Part shown: positions 40,771 through 49,855 of the stretch, piece by piece | Layout: each line of letters opens with the position of its first letter | Position numbering within the stretch: the first letter of the stretch is position 1 | NCBI RefSeq assembly: GCF_010211765.1 | Contig: NZ_PDWO01000011.1 | Coordinates: forward strand, 1-64,000 | Direction of reading: 5' to 3' | DNA length: 64,000 bases | Source: Pseudoxanthomonas kaohsiungensis | Lineage (GTDB): Bacteria; Pseudomonadota; Gammaproteobacteria; Xanthomonadales; Xanthomonadaceae | Position numbers and translations under genes: made by a program | The notes under the pieces: model-generated | What the model saw: only the letters and a program-made list of their open reading frames with translations | Database searches by the model: none | What the model was told of the DNA's origin: nothing

Positions 40771-40792
40771 AACGCCTCCCGAAGGAGGCGTT
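40771..40792 (-). terminator. UUCG-loop hairpin between 6S RNA and fau
   Basis: On the minus strand AACGCCTCC-TTCG-GGAGGCGTT: a 9-bp stem with a stable UUCG tetraloop, followed by GCCGTTTCC. The T tract is weak, so it may be a processing or partial-termination point between ssrS and fau. Confidence 0.55.
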
Positions 40793-40804
40793 GGCCAGAA
40801 GAAG

Positions 40805-40988
40805 GCATTCTCCACCATGCCGATGCGGCGAAACGACCTTGAACCCGAGGTCCAAGTGGGAACGCTAGGAAACCATCGGGCTTTCCGCTACGTGGCGGAC
40901 ATGCACACCCGGCGTCGTCGCATCCCCGGTGTCGTTTTTAAGGGACAAGGCGAATGTTTTGCCAGCTGTCGAACACGGCAGAGAACGC
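40805..40988 (-). ncRNA. ssrS: 6S RNA
   Basis: About 184 nt between zapA and fau, as in E. coli. The ends pair: GCGTTCTC (40988-40981) with GAGAATGC (40812-40805), extended by TGCCG (40980-40976) with CGGCA. The 3' part carries CTTGGACCTCGGGTTCAAGG, close to the CTTGAACCAAGGGTTCAAGG of E. coli 6S RNA. A TATAAT -10 lies 6 bp upstream of the 5' end. It sequesters sigma-70 RNA polymerase by mimicking an open promoter. End positions are approximate. Confidence 0.85.
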
Positions 40989-40994
40989 GGGGGA

Positions 40995-41000
40995 ATTATA
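40995..41000 (-). promoter_or_regulatory. -10 box of the 6S RNA promoter
   Basis: A perfect TATAAT on the minus strand, 6-7 bp before the predicted 6S 5' end. No good -35 hexamer at standard spacing. Confidence 0.65.
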
Positions 41001-41114
41001 GCGCTCCGCCCCTCCCTGCCTAGCCCGTCCGTCGGTATGCGGGAAGAAATCGGCAATGCAGGGTTCAGCGATGCAAGATCGCGCCTATCGACGCACCACG
41101 ACGCGACGGCGCAT

Positions 41115-41417
41115 TCAGCCAGCGCTGGTACCGAGCAGGCCGTCCAGGCGCCTGTTCAGCGCTTCCAGCGTGCCGGCCAGTTCGCGCTGCTGCGACTCCC
41201 GCTCCTGGCGCAACTGCTGCACCTCGTGCGCCAGGTTGAGCGCGGCCAGCACCGCGATCCGGTCCAGCGCGACCATCCGGTTGTTGCCGCGCAGTTCGCG
41301 CATGCGCGCGTCGAGCAGGCGGGCGGCGGCGAGCAGCCCGTCGCGTTCCTCGGCACTGACGCCGACGGTGTACTCGCGGTCGAGCACGCGCACGCCTACC
41401 GGTTCGCTGTTGCTCAC
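41115..41417 (-). CDS. zapA: Cell division protein ZapA
   Basis: 100 residues from a GTG start (VSNSEPVGVRVLDREYTVGVSAEERDGLLAAARLLDARMRELRGNNRMVALDRIAVLAALNLAHE). The N-terminal head binds FtsZ, and the C-terminal coiled coil (VQQLRQERESQQRELAGTLEALNRRL) gives the tetramer. The GTG overlaps the stop of the upstream gene by 4 bp (GTGA). Upstream of 6S RNA, as in other gammaproteobacteria. Confidence 0.9.
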   Translation of the reverse strand: MSNSEPVGVRVLDREYTVGVSAEERDGLLAAARLLDARMRELRGNNRMVALDRIAVLAALNLAHEVQQLRQERESQQRELAGTLEALNRRLDGLLGTSAG

Positions 41418-41635
41418 GTGTGCTGCTCCAGCGACTTGAGGCGGGCGATCATCGCTTCCACCCGCGAGCGCGCCTGTTCGTTCTTGTTCAGCAGTTGCGC
41501 GCGCTCGGCGAACAGCTGCTCCTGCTGCTGGCGCAGGCTGCGGTTCTCGTCGGCCAGGCGCTGGCTGCGCTCGACCAGCGCTTCCACGCGCGCGGCCAGG
41601 GCGCGGAGCTGGGCGATGGCGTCGGAAGGATCCAT
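41414..41635 (-). CDS. Small coiled-coil protein (TIGR02449 type)
   Basis: 73 residues predicted to be one continuous coiled coil: LRALAARVEALVERSQRLADENRSLRQQQEQLFAERAQLLNKNEQARSRVEAMIARLKSLEQH. It belongs with the TIGR02449/ZapB-like proteins that precede zapA in many gammaproteobacteria and is probably division related. ATG 41635 chosen; an in-frame GTG three codons earlier is possible. Overlaps zapA by 4 bp. Confidence 0.82.
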   Translation of the reverse strand: MDPSDAIAQLRALAARVEALVERSQRLADENRSLRQQQEQLFAERAQLLNKNEQARSRVEAMIARLKSLEQHT

Positions 41636-41685
41636 GGCGGTCACGATAGGCAGCGCCCGTGCGGCCGGTCAAGCGGCGAGGCGGC

Positions 41686-43848
41686 TCAGGCCGGGACCGG
41701 TACCGGCCGCGACAGGAAGGCCAGGCATTCGTCCCGGTCCATCGCCGCGGCGACGTAGTGGCCCTGGACCTCGTCGCAGCCGTGGTCGCGCAGGAATTTG
41801 AGCTGGCCCGCGGTCTCCACGCCCTCGGCGACCACGGTCAGGGCCAGCGAATGGCCCATCGCGATCACGGTGCTGGTGATGGCCTCGTCGTCCGGGTCGC
41901 GGGTGAGGTCGCCGACGAACTCCTGGTCGATCTTCAGCGTGGTCAGGGGCAGGCGCTTGAGATAGGCCAGCGAGGAGTAGCCGGTGCCGAAGTCGTCCAC
42001 CGCCACGCCCACGCCCAGGATCCGGCAGGCGTGCAGGACGCTGGCGCTGCGACCGACGTTGGCCATGATCGCGCTTTCGGTCAGCTCCAGTTCCAGCTGG
42101 CCGGAGGCGACGCCGGTCTCGGCCAGGATCCGCGCCAGGGTCGCGGCGAGGTCGCCGCGCAGCAGCTGGATCGCCGATACATTGACCGACATGCGCATCC
42201 CGTCCAGGCCCGCCTCGTGCCACTGGCGCAGGGTGGTGCAGGCCTCGCGCAGGACCCATTCGCCGATCTCCAGGATCAGCCCGGTGTCCTCCGCCAGCGG
42301 GATGAACTGGTCCGGCGGGACCAGGCCGAATTCCGGGTGGTGCCAGCGCACCAGGGCCTCGGTGCCGACCACGCGCTGCTCGTGCAGCGAGTAGCGCGGC
42401 TGGTAGACCAGGGTCAGCTCGTCGCGTTGGACCACCCGGCGCAGCAGCCCGGCCAGGGTCGCGCGCCGGCGGGTGGCCTCGTCCATCCGCGCCGAGTACA
42501 CCTGCCAGGTGCGGCGACCGGCGGCCTTGGCCTGGTACATCGCGGTGTCGGCATGCTTGAGCAGTTCGGTCGGGACCTGGGCGTGGTCCGGGAACAGGCT
42601 GATGCCGATCGACGGCGACACGGTGATCTCGTGGTGCTCGTCCAGCGCCAGCGGCAGCGCGAACGATTCGATCACCCGGCGGGCGACCTCCTCGGCCTCC
42701 TCCGGCGCCGCCAGGCCCTCCAGGACCACGGTGAACTCGTCGCCGCCCAGCCGCGCCACGGTGTGCTGCGGGCCGACCGCATGCTGCACCCGCTCGGCGG
42801 CCGCGCGCAGCACGCGGTCGCCGGTGGCGTGGCCGAGCGAATCGTTGACGTCCTTGAACCGGTCCAGGTCGAGGAACAGCACCGCCACGTGCCCGCCCTC
42901 GCGGCGCGCCCGCACGATCGCCCGCGCCAGCCGTTCCGACAGCAGCGAGCGGTTGGGCAGGCTGGTCAGGGCGTCGTAGTTGGCCAGGTAGCGCAGCTCC
43001 TGCTCGGCGCGCTTCTGCTCGGTGATGTCGCTGAGCACGACCACGTGGAAGTTGACCTCGCCACCGGCGTCGAGGATCCCGTTGTGCTTGACGTGGCACA
43101 GGATCTCCTCGCCGTCGCGGCGGGTCATCCACACGTTGCCCTGCCAGTGCTGGCGCCCCAGGTCCTGGCGCAGCGCGCTGCCGCGGCCCTCGCTGTGGTC
43201 GCTGTCGAGCATGGTGAACGGGCGGCCGAGGGCTTCCACGTCGTCGTAGCCGGTGATCTGGGAGAACGCCGGGTTGACCGCGACGAAGTTCAGCTCGCGG
43301 TCCAGTACCGCTACCGCCTCGCTCATGCTGCGCAGGACTTCGCTGGCGATGCGCCGCTCGGCTTCGGCGTGGCGGTTGGAGGTGGTGTCGCGCGCGGTGC
43401 CGGCCAGGCGCCGTGGCCGCCCGTGCGCGTCGCGTTCCACCGTGCGCCCGTGGACCCGCATCCACACCCAGTTGCCGTCGCCGTCGGCATCGACCCGGTG
43501 CTCGGAGGAGAACACCGGGTCGCGGCCGCGCAGGTGCGCGCGCAACCGCCGCCGCAGGCTGGCGCGGTCGTGCGGATGCACCACGGGCAGCGACACCCGG
43601 CGGCTGCTCACCGACAGGCCGATGCCGGGTTCGGCGCCGGATTCGTCGGCATGGAGCAGGTGCAACTCGCGCCGGTCGAGGTCGAAGTCCCAGAACTGCT
43701 CGCCCGAACCCCACAGGGCGACCGTCAGGTGTTCCTCACGGGTCTTGAGCGCTTCGTGCTGGCGCAGGTGGCTGTTGCGCCAGCGCCAGAGCAGGAGCAG
43801 GACCGCGATCGTCAGTCCCGCTGCGACCGCCATGAGCGCGGCGGTCAT
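41686..43848 (-). CDS. PAS-PAS-GGDEF-EAL cyclic-di-GMP enzyme
   Basis: 720 residues. One N-terminal membrane helix (LMAVAAGLTIAVLLLLWRW), then two PAS-type sensor domains (about 40-150 and 165-285). The GGDEF domain has intact RLGGDEF, and the EAL domain has TEALVRW, NVSAIQL, ELTES, DDFGTGYSSL, KIDQEFV and VAEGVE. Both catalytic sets look intact, so it may make and break c-di-GMP. The RxxD inhibitory site five residues before GGDEF is absent. The start could lie upstream. Divergent from ygfB. Confidence 0.92.
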   Translation of the reverse strand: MTAALMAVAAGLTIAVLLLLWRWRNSHLRQHEALKTREEHLTVALWGSGEQFWDFDLDRRELHLLHADESGAEPGIGLSVSSRRVSLPVVHPHDRASLRRRLRAHLRGRDPVFSSEHRVDADGDGNWVWMRVHGRTVERDAHGRPRRLAGTARDTTSNRHAEAERRIASEVLRSMSEAVAVLDRELNFVAVNPAFSQITGYDDVEALGRPFTMLDSDHSEGRGSALRQDLGRQHWQGNVWMTRRDGEEILCHVKHNGILDAGGEVNFHVVVLSDITEQKRAEQELRYLANYDALTSLPNRSLLSERLARAIVRARREGGHVAVLFLDLDRFKDVNDSLGHATGDRVLRAAAERVQHAVGPQHTVARLGGDEFTVVLEGLAAPEEAEEVARRVIESFALPLALDEHHEITVSPSIGISLFPDHAQVPTELLKHADTAMYQAKAAGRRTWQVYSARMDEATRRRATLAGLLRRVVQRDELTLVYQPRYSLHEQRVVGTEALVRWHHPEFGLVPPDQFIPLAEDTGLILEIGEWVLREACTTLRQWHEAGLDGMRMSVNVSAIQLLRGDLAATLARILAETGVASGQLELELTESAIMANVGRSASVLHACRILGVGVAVDDFGTGYSSLAYLKRLPLTTLKIDQEFVGDLTRDPDDEAITSTVIAMGHSLALTVVAEGVETAGQLKFLRDHGCDEVQGHYVAAAMDRDECLAFLSRPVPVPA

Positions 43849-44032
43849 CGGGGGCCAGTCCGGCGGGGTCCTGCCTTGCGGTATCGCGCAACGACGTCGG
43901 ACGGCATGGGAGGCGGGCTGAATGGGCGATCCCCCCGAGTGTAGGCATGCCTGGGGAACGGCCACAAGCGGCGCCACCGGGGCGATTGATACACTGCCGC
44001 TGGAGTTCCGCCTCGCCAACCGCTCGAACCGA

Positions 44033-44578
44033 ATGCCCGACCTGCCGACCCCCGAAGACATCGACGAAGCCAGCCGCGCGCTGCAGCTGGGCGCCAGCGT
44101 GGCCGAACTGCACGGCGGCCTGTGCGGCTGGCTGGCCGGCGGCGGCGAGGACACCGCGGCCTGGCCGGCGCGCGTGCTGGCCGACCCGGGGCTACCGGCG
44201 CCGGCGCCGGGCAGCGCGCTGGATGGCCTGCGCCGGGCCACGGTCGCGCAGCTGGGCGACGGCGAGTTCTCCTTCGAGCTGCTGCTCGGCGACGACGACC
44301 TGCCGTTGCGCCAGCGCGCGCAGGCGCTGTTCGACTGGTGCCGCAGCTTCCTGGGCGGCTTCGGCCTGGCCGCCGGCGCGCAGCCGCCGCTGTCGGAGGA
44401 GGGCGCCGAAGCGCTGCAGGACCTGGCCCGCCTCGCCGGCGCCAGCGTGCAGGAGATCGACGAGGACGACGAAGACGAGTCGGCCCTGTCGGAACTGGAG
44501 GAGTTCGTCCGCGTCGCCGTCCTGCTGCTGCACGGCGACTGCGTGCTGGGCCCGCGCCACCGCCGCAGCCTGAACTGA
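44033..44578 (+). CDS. YgfB/YecA (UPF0149) family protein
   Basis: 181 residues, helical, acidic (EIDEDDEDESALSELEEFVRVA). Conserved segments are ASVAELHGGLCGWLAGGG and ALFDWCRSFLGGFGLA. It lies one base before pepP, the ygfB-pepP arrangement of E. coli. In Pseudomonas a homologue modulates beta-lactam resistance through the AmpR/Alp pathway; the role here is unknown. ATG 44033 chosen. Confidence 0.85.
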   Translation: MPDLPTPEDIDEASRALQLGASVAELHGGLCGWLAGGGEDTAAWPARVLADPGLPAPAPGSALDGLRRATVAQLGDGEFSFELLLGDDDLPLRQRAQALFDWCRSFLGGFGLAAGAQPPLSEEGAEALQDLARLAGASVQEIDEDDEDESALSELEEFVRVAVLLLHGDCVLGPRHRRSLN

Positions 44579-44579
44579 C

Positions 44580-45908
44580 ATGCTGCGCCAGCTCACCGGC
44601 ATCACCGCGGCCGAGTACGCGCGTCGCCGCCGCCAGCTGATGCGCATGGCCGGCGAGGACGCGATCCTGGTCCTGCCCGCCGCGCCGGCGCGGGTCCGCA
44701 GCCACGACACCCACTACCCGTACCGGCAGGATTCCGACTTCTGGTACCTGTGCGGCTTCCCGGAGCCGGAGGCGGTGCTGGTCCTGGTGCCGGGGCGCAA
44801 GCACGGCGAAACCCTGCTGTTCTGCCGCGAACGCGATCCCGAGCGCGAGGGCTGGGACGGGCCGCGCGCCGGCCAGGAAGGCGCGGTCGCCGACTTCGGC
44901 ATGGACGACGCCTACCCGATCGACGACCTGGACGAGATCCTGCCCGGGTTGCTGGAAGGGCGCTCGCGGGTCTACTACCACTTCGGCCGCGACGCCGAGT
45001 TCGACCTCAAGCTGATCGGCTGGGTCAACCGGGTGCGCGCGCAGGTCCGGCACGGCGCGCAGCCGCCGCACGAGTTCCTCGAGCTGGGCCACCTGCTGCA
45101 CGAGCAGCGGCTGTTCAAGTCGCGCGACGAGATCCGGCTGATGGAGAAGGCCGCGCAGATCAGCGTACGCGCCCACCAGGCGGCGATGCGCGCCGCGCGC
45201 CCGGGGATCCACGAATACGAGTTGCAGGCCGAGCTCGAGCGCGTGTTCCGCGCTGCCGACGCCTGCCCGGCCTATAACAGCATCGTCGGCGCCGGCGCCA
45301 ATGCGTGCGTGCTGCACTACGTGGCCAACTCGGCCCGCGCGGCCGACGGCGAACTGGTGCTGGTCGATGCCGGCGCCGAATACCGCAACTACGCCGCCGA
45401 CATCACCCGCACCTTCCCGGTGAACGGCCGGTTCTCGAAGGAACAGCGGGCCCTGCACGACCTGGTCGGCGCGGCGCAGGCGGCGGCGCGCGCATGCGCC
45501 CGCCCTGGCGTGCCGTGGCTGGCGATCCACGACGCGGCGGTTGAAGCGCTCACCGAAGGGCTGCTGCGGCTGGGCCTGCTCAAGGGCTCGCTGGAAAAGA
45601 ACATCGCCGACGGCCACTACAAGCGCTTCTACCGGCACAAGAGCGGGCACTGGCTGGGCCTGGACGTGCACGACGTGGGCGACTACCGCATCGACGGCGA
45701 GTCGCGCCTGCTCGAGCCGGGCATGGTCCTGACCATCGAGCCGGGCCTGTACGTGGCCGCCGACGACAAGGCCGTGCACGCTAAGTGGCGCGGCATCGGC
45801 ATCCGCACCGAGGACGACGTGCTGATCACCGGCGACGGACACCGGGTGCTGTCCGACGGCCTGGCCCGCTCGGCCGACGAGATCGAAGCGTTCATGGCGG
45901 GCGCGTAG
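44580..45908 (+). CDS. pepP: Xaa-Pro aminopeptidase
   Basis: 442 residues, like E. coli PepP. Removes N-terminal residues preceding proline. The N-terminal creatinase-like domain is followed by a pita-bread domain. Dinuclear metal ligands are visible in LVDAGAEYRNYAADITRTFPVNG (two Asp), SGHWLGLDVHD (His), TIEPGLYV (Glu) and RTEDDVLIT (Glu). The start is one base after ygfB. Confidence 0.95.
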   Translation: MLRQLTGITAAEYARRRRQLMRMAGEDAILVLPAAPARVRSHDTHYPYRQDSDFWYLCGFPEPEAVLVLVPGRKHGETLLFCRERDPEREGWDGPRAGQEGAVADFGMDDAYPIDDLDEILPGLLEGRSRVYYHFGRDAEFDLKLIGWVNRVRAQVRHGAQPPHEFLELGHLLHEQRLFKSRDEIRLMEKAAQISVRAHQAAMRAARPGIHEYELQAELERVFRAADACPAYNSIVGAGANACVLHYVANSARAADGELVLVDAGAEYRNYAADITRTFPVNGRFSKEQRALHDLVGAAQAAARACARPGVPWLAIHDAAVEALTEGLLRLGLLKGSLEKNIADGHYKRFYRHKSGHWLGLDVHDVGDYRIDGESRLLEPGMVLTIEPGLYVAADDKAVHAKWRGIGIRTEDDVLITGDGHRVLSDGLARSADEIEAFMAGA

Positions 45909-45935
45909 GGCGGGCGACCGCCGGCGTCGGCAACA

Positions 45936-45954
45936 CCCGCAACGCCGTTGCGGG
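45936..45954 (+). terminator. Hairpin after pepP
   Basis: CCCGCAAC-GCC-GTTGCGGG, an 8-bp stem 28 bp after the pepP stop. No T tract, so perhaps only a weak terminator. The remaining bases up to 46089 show nothing else. Confidence 0.45.
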
Positions 45955-46089
45955 GCATCTCGCCCCGGGGCAGCGTCGTCATCGCAACCACGGGCTTCTT
46001 CCCGAGCCTGGGGGCTGTGCTGTTGCGGTGCCGTCCTCCTGCCGGCCCCTCCCGCATCTGAACGGCGGCCATCCCCCGGCCGAACGCGC

Positions 46090-46117
46090 TTGAAATACCT
46101 GCCTAGGCATCTATATC
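46090..46117 (+). promoter_or_regulatory. marR-emrAB promoter with candidate MarR operator
   Basis: TTGAAA (46090-46095), 16 bp, then TATATC (46112-46117). In the spacer lies the perfect palindrome TGCCTAGGCA (46100-46109), the right place for a MarR dimer to block polymerase. The predicted start near 46123-46125 is only a few bases before the ATG at 46128, so the mRNA may be almost leaderless. Confidence 0.65.
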
Positions 46118-46127
46118 CTGTGCAGCC

Positions 46128-46598
46128 ATGACCAAGACCGATCCCCGCGAGAGCCTCGGCTACCAGGTCGCCGACCTGCACCGCCTGTTCGGGCGCGTCT
46201 TCGACCGCCGCGTCGCCCACCTGGAGCTGACCCGCGTGCAGTGGCGCGCGCTCAAGCACCTGGGCCACGCCGAAGGCGTCACCCAGGTCGAGCTGGCCGA
46301 CCGCCTGGACATGGAACCCATCGCGCTGGGCCGGGTCATCGACCGGCTGCAGAAGGCCGGCTTCGTCGAGCGCCGCGCCGATCCCGCCGACCGCCGGGTC
46401 TGGCGCCTGTACCTGCTGCCGCAGTCCGCGCGGGTGACCGGTCCGGTCGAAGCGGTCGCCCAGGCGCTGCGCAAGGAGGCCACCGCCGGCATCTCCGCCG
46501 CCGACCTGGCGACCACGCTGGCGGTGCTGGACCGCGTCCGCGACAACCTTTCCCGGATCGACCGCGAAGACCGCGGCGAACCTTCTTCCCAGAGTTGA
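46128..46598 (+). CDS. MarR family repressor
   Basis: 156 residues. The winged helix-turn-helix is clear (LKHLGHAEGVTQVELADRLDMEPIALGRVIDRLQKAGFVERRADPADRRVWRLYL), with dimerising helices at both ends. First gene of an emrAB operon and probably an autorepressor acting at the palindrome in its own promoter, relieved by a toxic ligand. Ligand unknown. Confidence 0.9.
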   Translation: MTKTDPRESLGYQVADLHRLFGRVFDRRVAHLELTRVQWRALKHLGHAEGVTQVELADRLDMEPIALGRVIDRLQKAGFVERRADPADRRVWRLYLLPQSARVTGPVEAVAQALRKEATAGISAADLATTLAVLDRVRDNLSRIDREDRGEPSSQS

Positions 46599-46603
46599 GC
46601 CCC

Positions 46604-47704
46604 ATGACCAGCAAGTCCGACAACGCCGCCGCGCAGGCGGCCCAGGTTCCCGTCCGCAAGCGCCGCGTGCCGCTGTGGCTGTGGGTCGCCGGCCCGCTCG
46701 CGGTGGCCGGCTTCTTCGGCTGGCAATGGCTGTACGCCGGCCGCGAGGTCGACACCGACAACGCCTACGTCAAGGCCGAGCGCATCCTGGTGGCGCCGCA
46801 GGTCGGCGGCCGCGTGGTCGAAGTGGCGGTCGGCCAGAACCAGCCGGTGAAGAAGGGCGACCTGCTGTTCCGCATCGATACCCAGCCGCTGGAGATCGCG
46901 GTGGCGCAGAACGAGGCGCTGCTGGCGCACATGGCCAATGCAGTCGATGCCAGCCGGGCCAAGGTGACCGGCACCGGCACCTCGATCCAGGCCGCGCGCG
47001 AAACCCTGGCCTGGGCCCAGCGCGACCTGCAGCGCCTGCAGCAGCTGGGCGACCAGCAGCTGGTCTCGCGCAAGATGGTCGACGACGCCCGCCACGCCGT
47101 GGCCGAAGCGCGCACCGACCTGGCCGACGCCATCGCCGCGCAGAGCGAGGCCGCCGCCTCGCTCAGCGGCAAGGCCAGCACGCCGACCGAAGACCTGCCC
47201 GACTACCGCGCCGCGCTGGCGATGCTGGCCAAGGCCAGGCTCGACCTGGCCCATGCCGAGGTGCGCGCGCCGGTGGACGGCGTGATCGGCACCCATGACC
47301 TGCAGGTCGGCGAGTTCCTCAACGTCGGCCAGACCGCGATGCCGCTGGTGGCCGCCGATCCGGTGTGGATCGAGGCCAACTTCAAGGAGACCGAGCTGGC
47401 GAAGATGCAGGTCGGCCAGGCGGCCACCATCGAGGTCGACAGCTATCCGGGCGTGAAGTGGAAGGCGCACGTGGCCTCCATCGCGCCGGCTTCGGGCGCC
47501 GAGTTCAGCGTGCTGCCGGCGCAGAACGCCACCGGCAACTGGGTCAAGATCGTGCAGCGCATCCCGGTCCGCCTGGAGCTGGACGGCGCCGACCGCGACG
47601 ATCCGCCGGTGCTGCGCGCCGGCATGAGCGCCGAGGTCAAGGTCGACCTGCGCGACGCGCCTGCCGCCGACGGGGCCACGGCCGTGGCCGCCGGCCAGCA
47701 CTGA
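46604..47704 (+). CDS. emrA: EmrA-type membrane fusion protein
   Basis: 366 residues. One N-terminal helix (VPLWLWVAGPLAVAGFFGWQWL), then the lipoyl halves (ILVAPQVGGRVVEVAVGQNQPVKKGDLLFRID and AEVRAPVDGVIGTHDLQVGEFLNVGQ) flanking a coiled-coil hairpin, then a beta-barrel domain. The periplasmic adaptor of a tripartite efflux pump. Five bases after marR, upstream of emrB. The outer-membrane channel is not in the operon. Confidence 0.93.
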   Translation: MTSKSDNAAAQAAQVPVRKRRVPLWLWVAGPLAVAGFFGWQWLYAGREVDTDNAYVKAERILVAPQVGGRVVEVAVGQNQPVKKGDLLFRIDTQPLEIAVAQNEALLAHMANAVDASRAKVTGTGTSIQAARETLAWAQRDLQRLQQLGDQQLVSRKMVDDARHAVAEARTDLADAIAAQSEAAASLSGKASTPTEDLPDYRAALAMLAKARLDLAHAEVRAPVDGVIGTHDLQVGEFLNVGQTAMPLVAADPVWIEANFKETELAKMQVGQAATIEVDSYPGVKWKAHVASIAPASGAEFSVLPAQNATGNWVKIVQRIPVRLELDGADRDDPPVLRAGMSAEVKVDLRDAPAADGATAVAAGQH

Positions 47705-47759
47705 CCCGCCCGCGCATGGCCGTGCCCCTGGCCGTGACGCCATCGAACCGGTACCCGAC

Positions 47760-49301
47760 ATGATCCCGCGCCTGAATCGTTCCGAAGGCGGTAGCCGCGC
47801 ATTGCTGGTCGGCTCGGTGATGCTGGCCACGCTGATGCAGGCGCTGGACACCACCATCGCCAACGTCGCCCTGCCGGACATGCAGGGTTCGCTGTCGGCC
47901 ACCCAGGACCAGGCCTCGTGGGTGCTGACCAGCTATATCGTGGCGGCCGCCATCCTGACCCCGGTCACCGGCTGGCTCGCCGCGCGACTGGGCCGGCGCC
48001 GCCTGCTGATCATCGCGGTCAGCGGCTTCACCGTGGCCTCGGTGCTGTGCGCGATGGCCACCGGCATCGGCCAGATGGTCATGTTCCGCATCCTGCAGGG
48101 CGTGTTCGGCGCCTCGCTGGTGCCGATCTCGCAGTCGCTGCTGCTCGATGCGTTCCCCAGGGAAAAGCACGGCGCGGCAATGGCGATGTGGGGCATGGGA
48201 ATCATGGTCGGGCCGATCCTGGGCCCGCCCCTGGGCGGCTGGCTGACCGAGTACTACAGCTGGCACTGGGTCTTCCTGATCAACCTGCCGGTCGGTGCGG
48301 TTGCGCTGGTCGGCATCATGGCCAGCGTCAGGCCGGAAGTGCCGCGCCCGCGTCCGCTGGACGCGATCGGCCTGGCCCTGCTGGCGCTGGGCATCGGCGC
48401 GCTGCAGCTGTTCCTGGACCGCGGCGAGACCATGGACTGGTTCGGCAGCCTCGAGATCCAGGTCGAGGCGGCGCTCGCCTTCCTGGCCCTGTACCTGTAC
48501 GGGCTGTGGTGGTGGAGCCGGCGCGATCGCGCGCTGCTGGACCTGGGCATGCTCGGCAACCGCAACTTCGCCGTCGGCTGCGTGCTGATCTTCGTCGTGG
48601 GCATCGTGCTGTTCGCCACGCTGGCGCTGATGCCGCCATACCTCAACACGCTGATGCACTATCCGGTGCTGACCATCGGCCTGGTGCTGGCGCCGCGTGG
48701 CATCGGCACCATGTTCACGATGATGCTGGTCGGGCGGATGCTCGGCCGCATCGACGCGCGGATCCCGATCCTGGTCGGCATGGCGATGATGGTGCTGTCC
48801 CTGCACGGGATGTCGCAGTTCGGTACCGAGGCCTCGATCGAGGCGGTGGTCTGGCTGGGCGTGCTGCAAGGCATGGGCCTGGGCCTGGTGTTCGTGCCGA
48901 TTTCCACGATCGCCTATTCGACCCTGCCGGCGGCGCAGCGCACCGAGGCCGCCGGACTGTTCAGCCTGGTCCGCAACATCGGCTCCTCGGTGGGCATCTC
49001 GATGGTGGTCGCGCTGCTGGCGCGCGCCACCCAGGTCAACCACGCCGAGATCGCCGCGCGGATTCCCGCCTACGGCGCCGAGCAGGGCCTGCTGCCGGCG
49101 ATCTGGAATCCAGCCACCGCTTCCGGCGCGGCGATGCTCAACGCCGAGGTGACGCGCCAGGCGGCCGCGATCGGCTACGCCAACGATTTCTGGCTGATGA
49201 TGGTGCTGACCCTGTGCGCGATGCCGCTGGTGCTGCTGATGCACAGCGGGCGCCACGACACCGGGGGCAGTGCCTCCGATGCGGCGGCGGCCGCGCATTG
49301 A
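47760..49301 (+). CDS. emrB: EmrB-type DHA2 drug:H+ antiporter
   Basis: 513-residue MFS transporter with 14 predicted helices. Motif C-like GPILGPPLGGWLTEYYSWHWVFLINLPVG and motif A-like LAARLGRRRL are present, with VALPDMQGSLSATQDQASWVLTSY at the start typical of EmrB. Exports hydrophobic toxins with EmrA. Last gene of the marR-emrA-emrB unit. Confidence 0.94.
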   Translation: MIPRLNRSEGGSRALLVGSVMLATLMQALDTTIANVALPDMQGSLSATQDQASWVLTSYIVAAAILTPVTGWLAARLGRRRLLIIAVSGFTVASVLCAMATGIGQMVMFRILQGVFGASLVPISQSLLLDAFPREKHGAAMAMWGMGIMVGPILGPPLGGWLTEYYSWHWVFLINLPVGAVALVGIMASVRPEVPRPRPLDAIGLALLALGIGALQLFLDRGETMDWFGSLEIQVEAALAFLALYLYGLWWWSRRDRALLDLGMLGNRNFAVGCVLIFVVGIVLFATLALMPPYLNTLMHYPVLTIGLVLAPRGIGTMFTMMLVGRMLGRIDARIPILVGMAMMVLSLHGMSQFGTEASIEAVVWLGVLQGMGLGLVFVPISTIAYSTLPAAQRTEAAGLFSLVRNIGSSVGISMVVALLARATQVNHAEIAARIPAYGAEQGLLPAIWNPATASGAAMLNAEVTRQAAAIGYANDFWLMMVLTLCAMPLVLLMHSGRHDTGGSASDAAAAAH

Positions 49302-49336
49302 GCGCGGCGCCGCCGGATCCGGGCCATGATCGGCGG

Positions 49337-49723
49337 ATGAAACTCGCAGGCATCCACCACGTCGCGATCATCGCCTCCGACTACGGGCGTTCCAAGCGCT
49401 TCTACGTCGACGTGCTGGGCCTGGAGGTGGTCGCCGAGGCGTACCGCGAGGCTCGCGACTCGTGGAAGCTCGACCTGCGCCTGGCCGACCGCACCCAGCT
49501 GGAGCTGTTCTCGTTCCCGGCACCGCCACCACGACTGTCGCGCCCGGAGGCCTGCGGCCTGCGCCACCTGGCGTTCCGGGTCGCCGACCTGGACGCCGCC
49601 CGGGCGCACCTGCGCGCGCATGGCGTGGACTGCGAGCCGGTGCGGGTGGACGAGTACACCGGACGCCGCTTCTCCTTCTTCGCCGATCCGGACGGGCTGC
49701 CGCTGGAGCTCTACGAAGGCTAG
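49337..49723 (+). CDS. VOC family protein, GloA2/YaeR-like
   Basis: 128 residues. The glyoxalase fold starts IHHVAIIASDYGRSKRFYVDVLGLEVVAE, has RHLAFRVADLDAARAHL in the second half and ends FADPDGLPLELYEG. His and Glu at metal-ligand positions are present (HHVAI, LELF, RHLAF, LELYE), so it may be a metalloenzyme. YaeR-like proteins lack an assigned substrate. 35 bp after emrB and possibly on the same transcript. Confidence 0.85.
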   Translation: MKLAGIHHVAIIASDYGRSKRFYVDVLGLEVVAEAYREARDSWKLDLRLADRTQLELFSFPAPPPRLSRPEACGLRHLAFRVADLDAARAHLRAHGVDCEPVRVDEYTGRRFSFFADPDGLPLELYEG

Positions 49724-49855
49724 GTGGCCGCGGTCTTGCACGCGGGCCGCAAGCCGATGCAATTAGCCGAAGATCGAAGTCCGTGCAATGTGCTGGATCA
49801 CGGCCGCAGGGGACAGGGTCGATAGAATTGCCGCATCCCCACCGGAACACCACCA

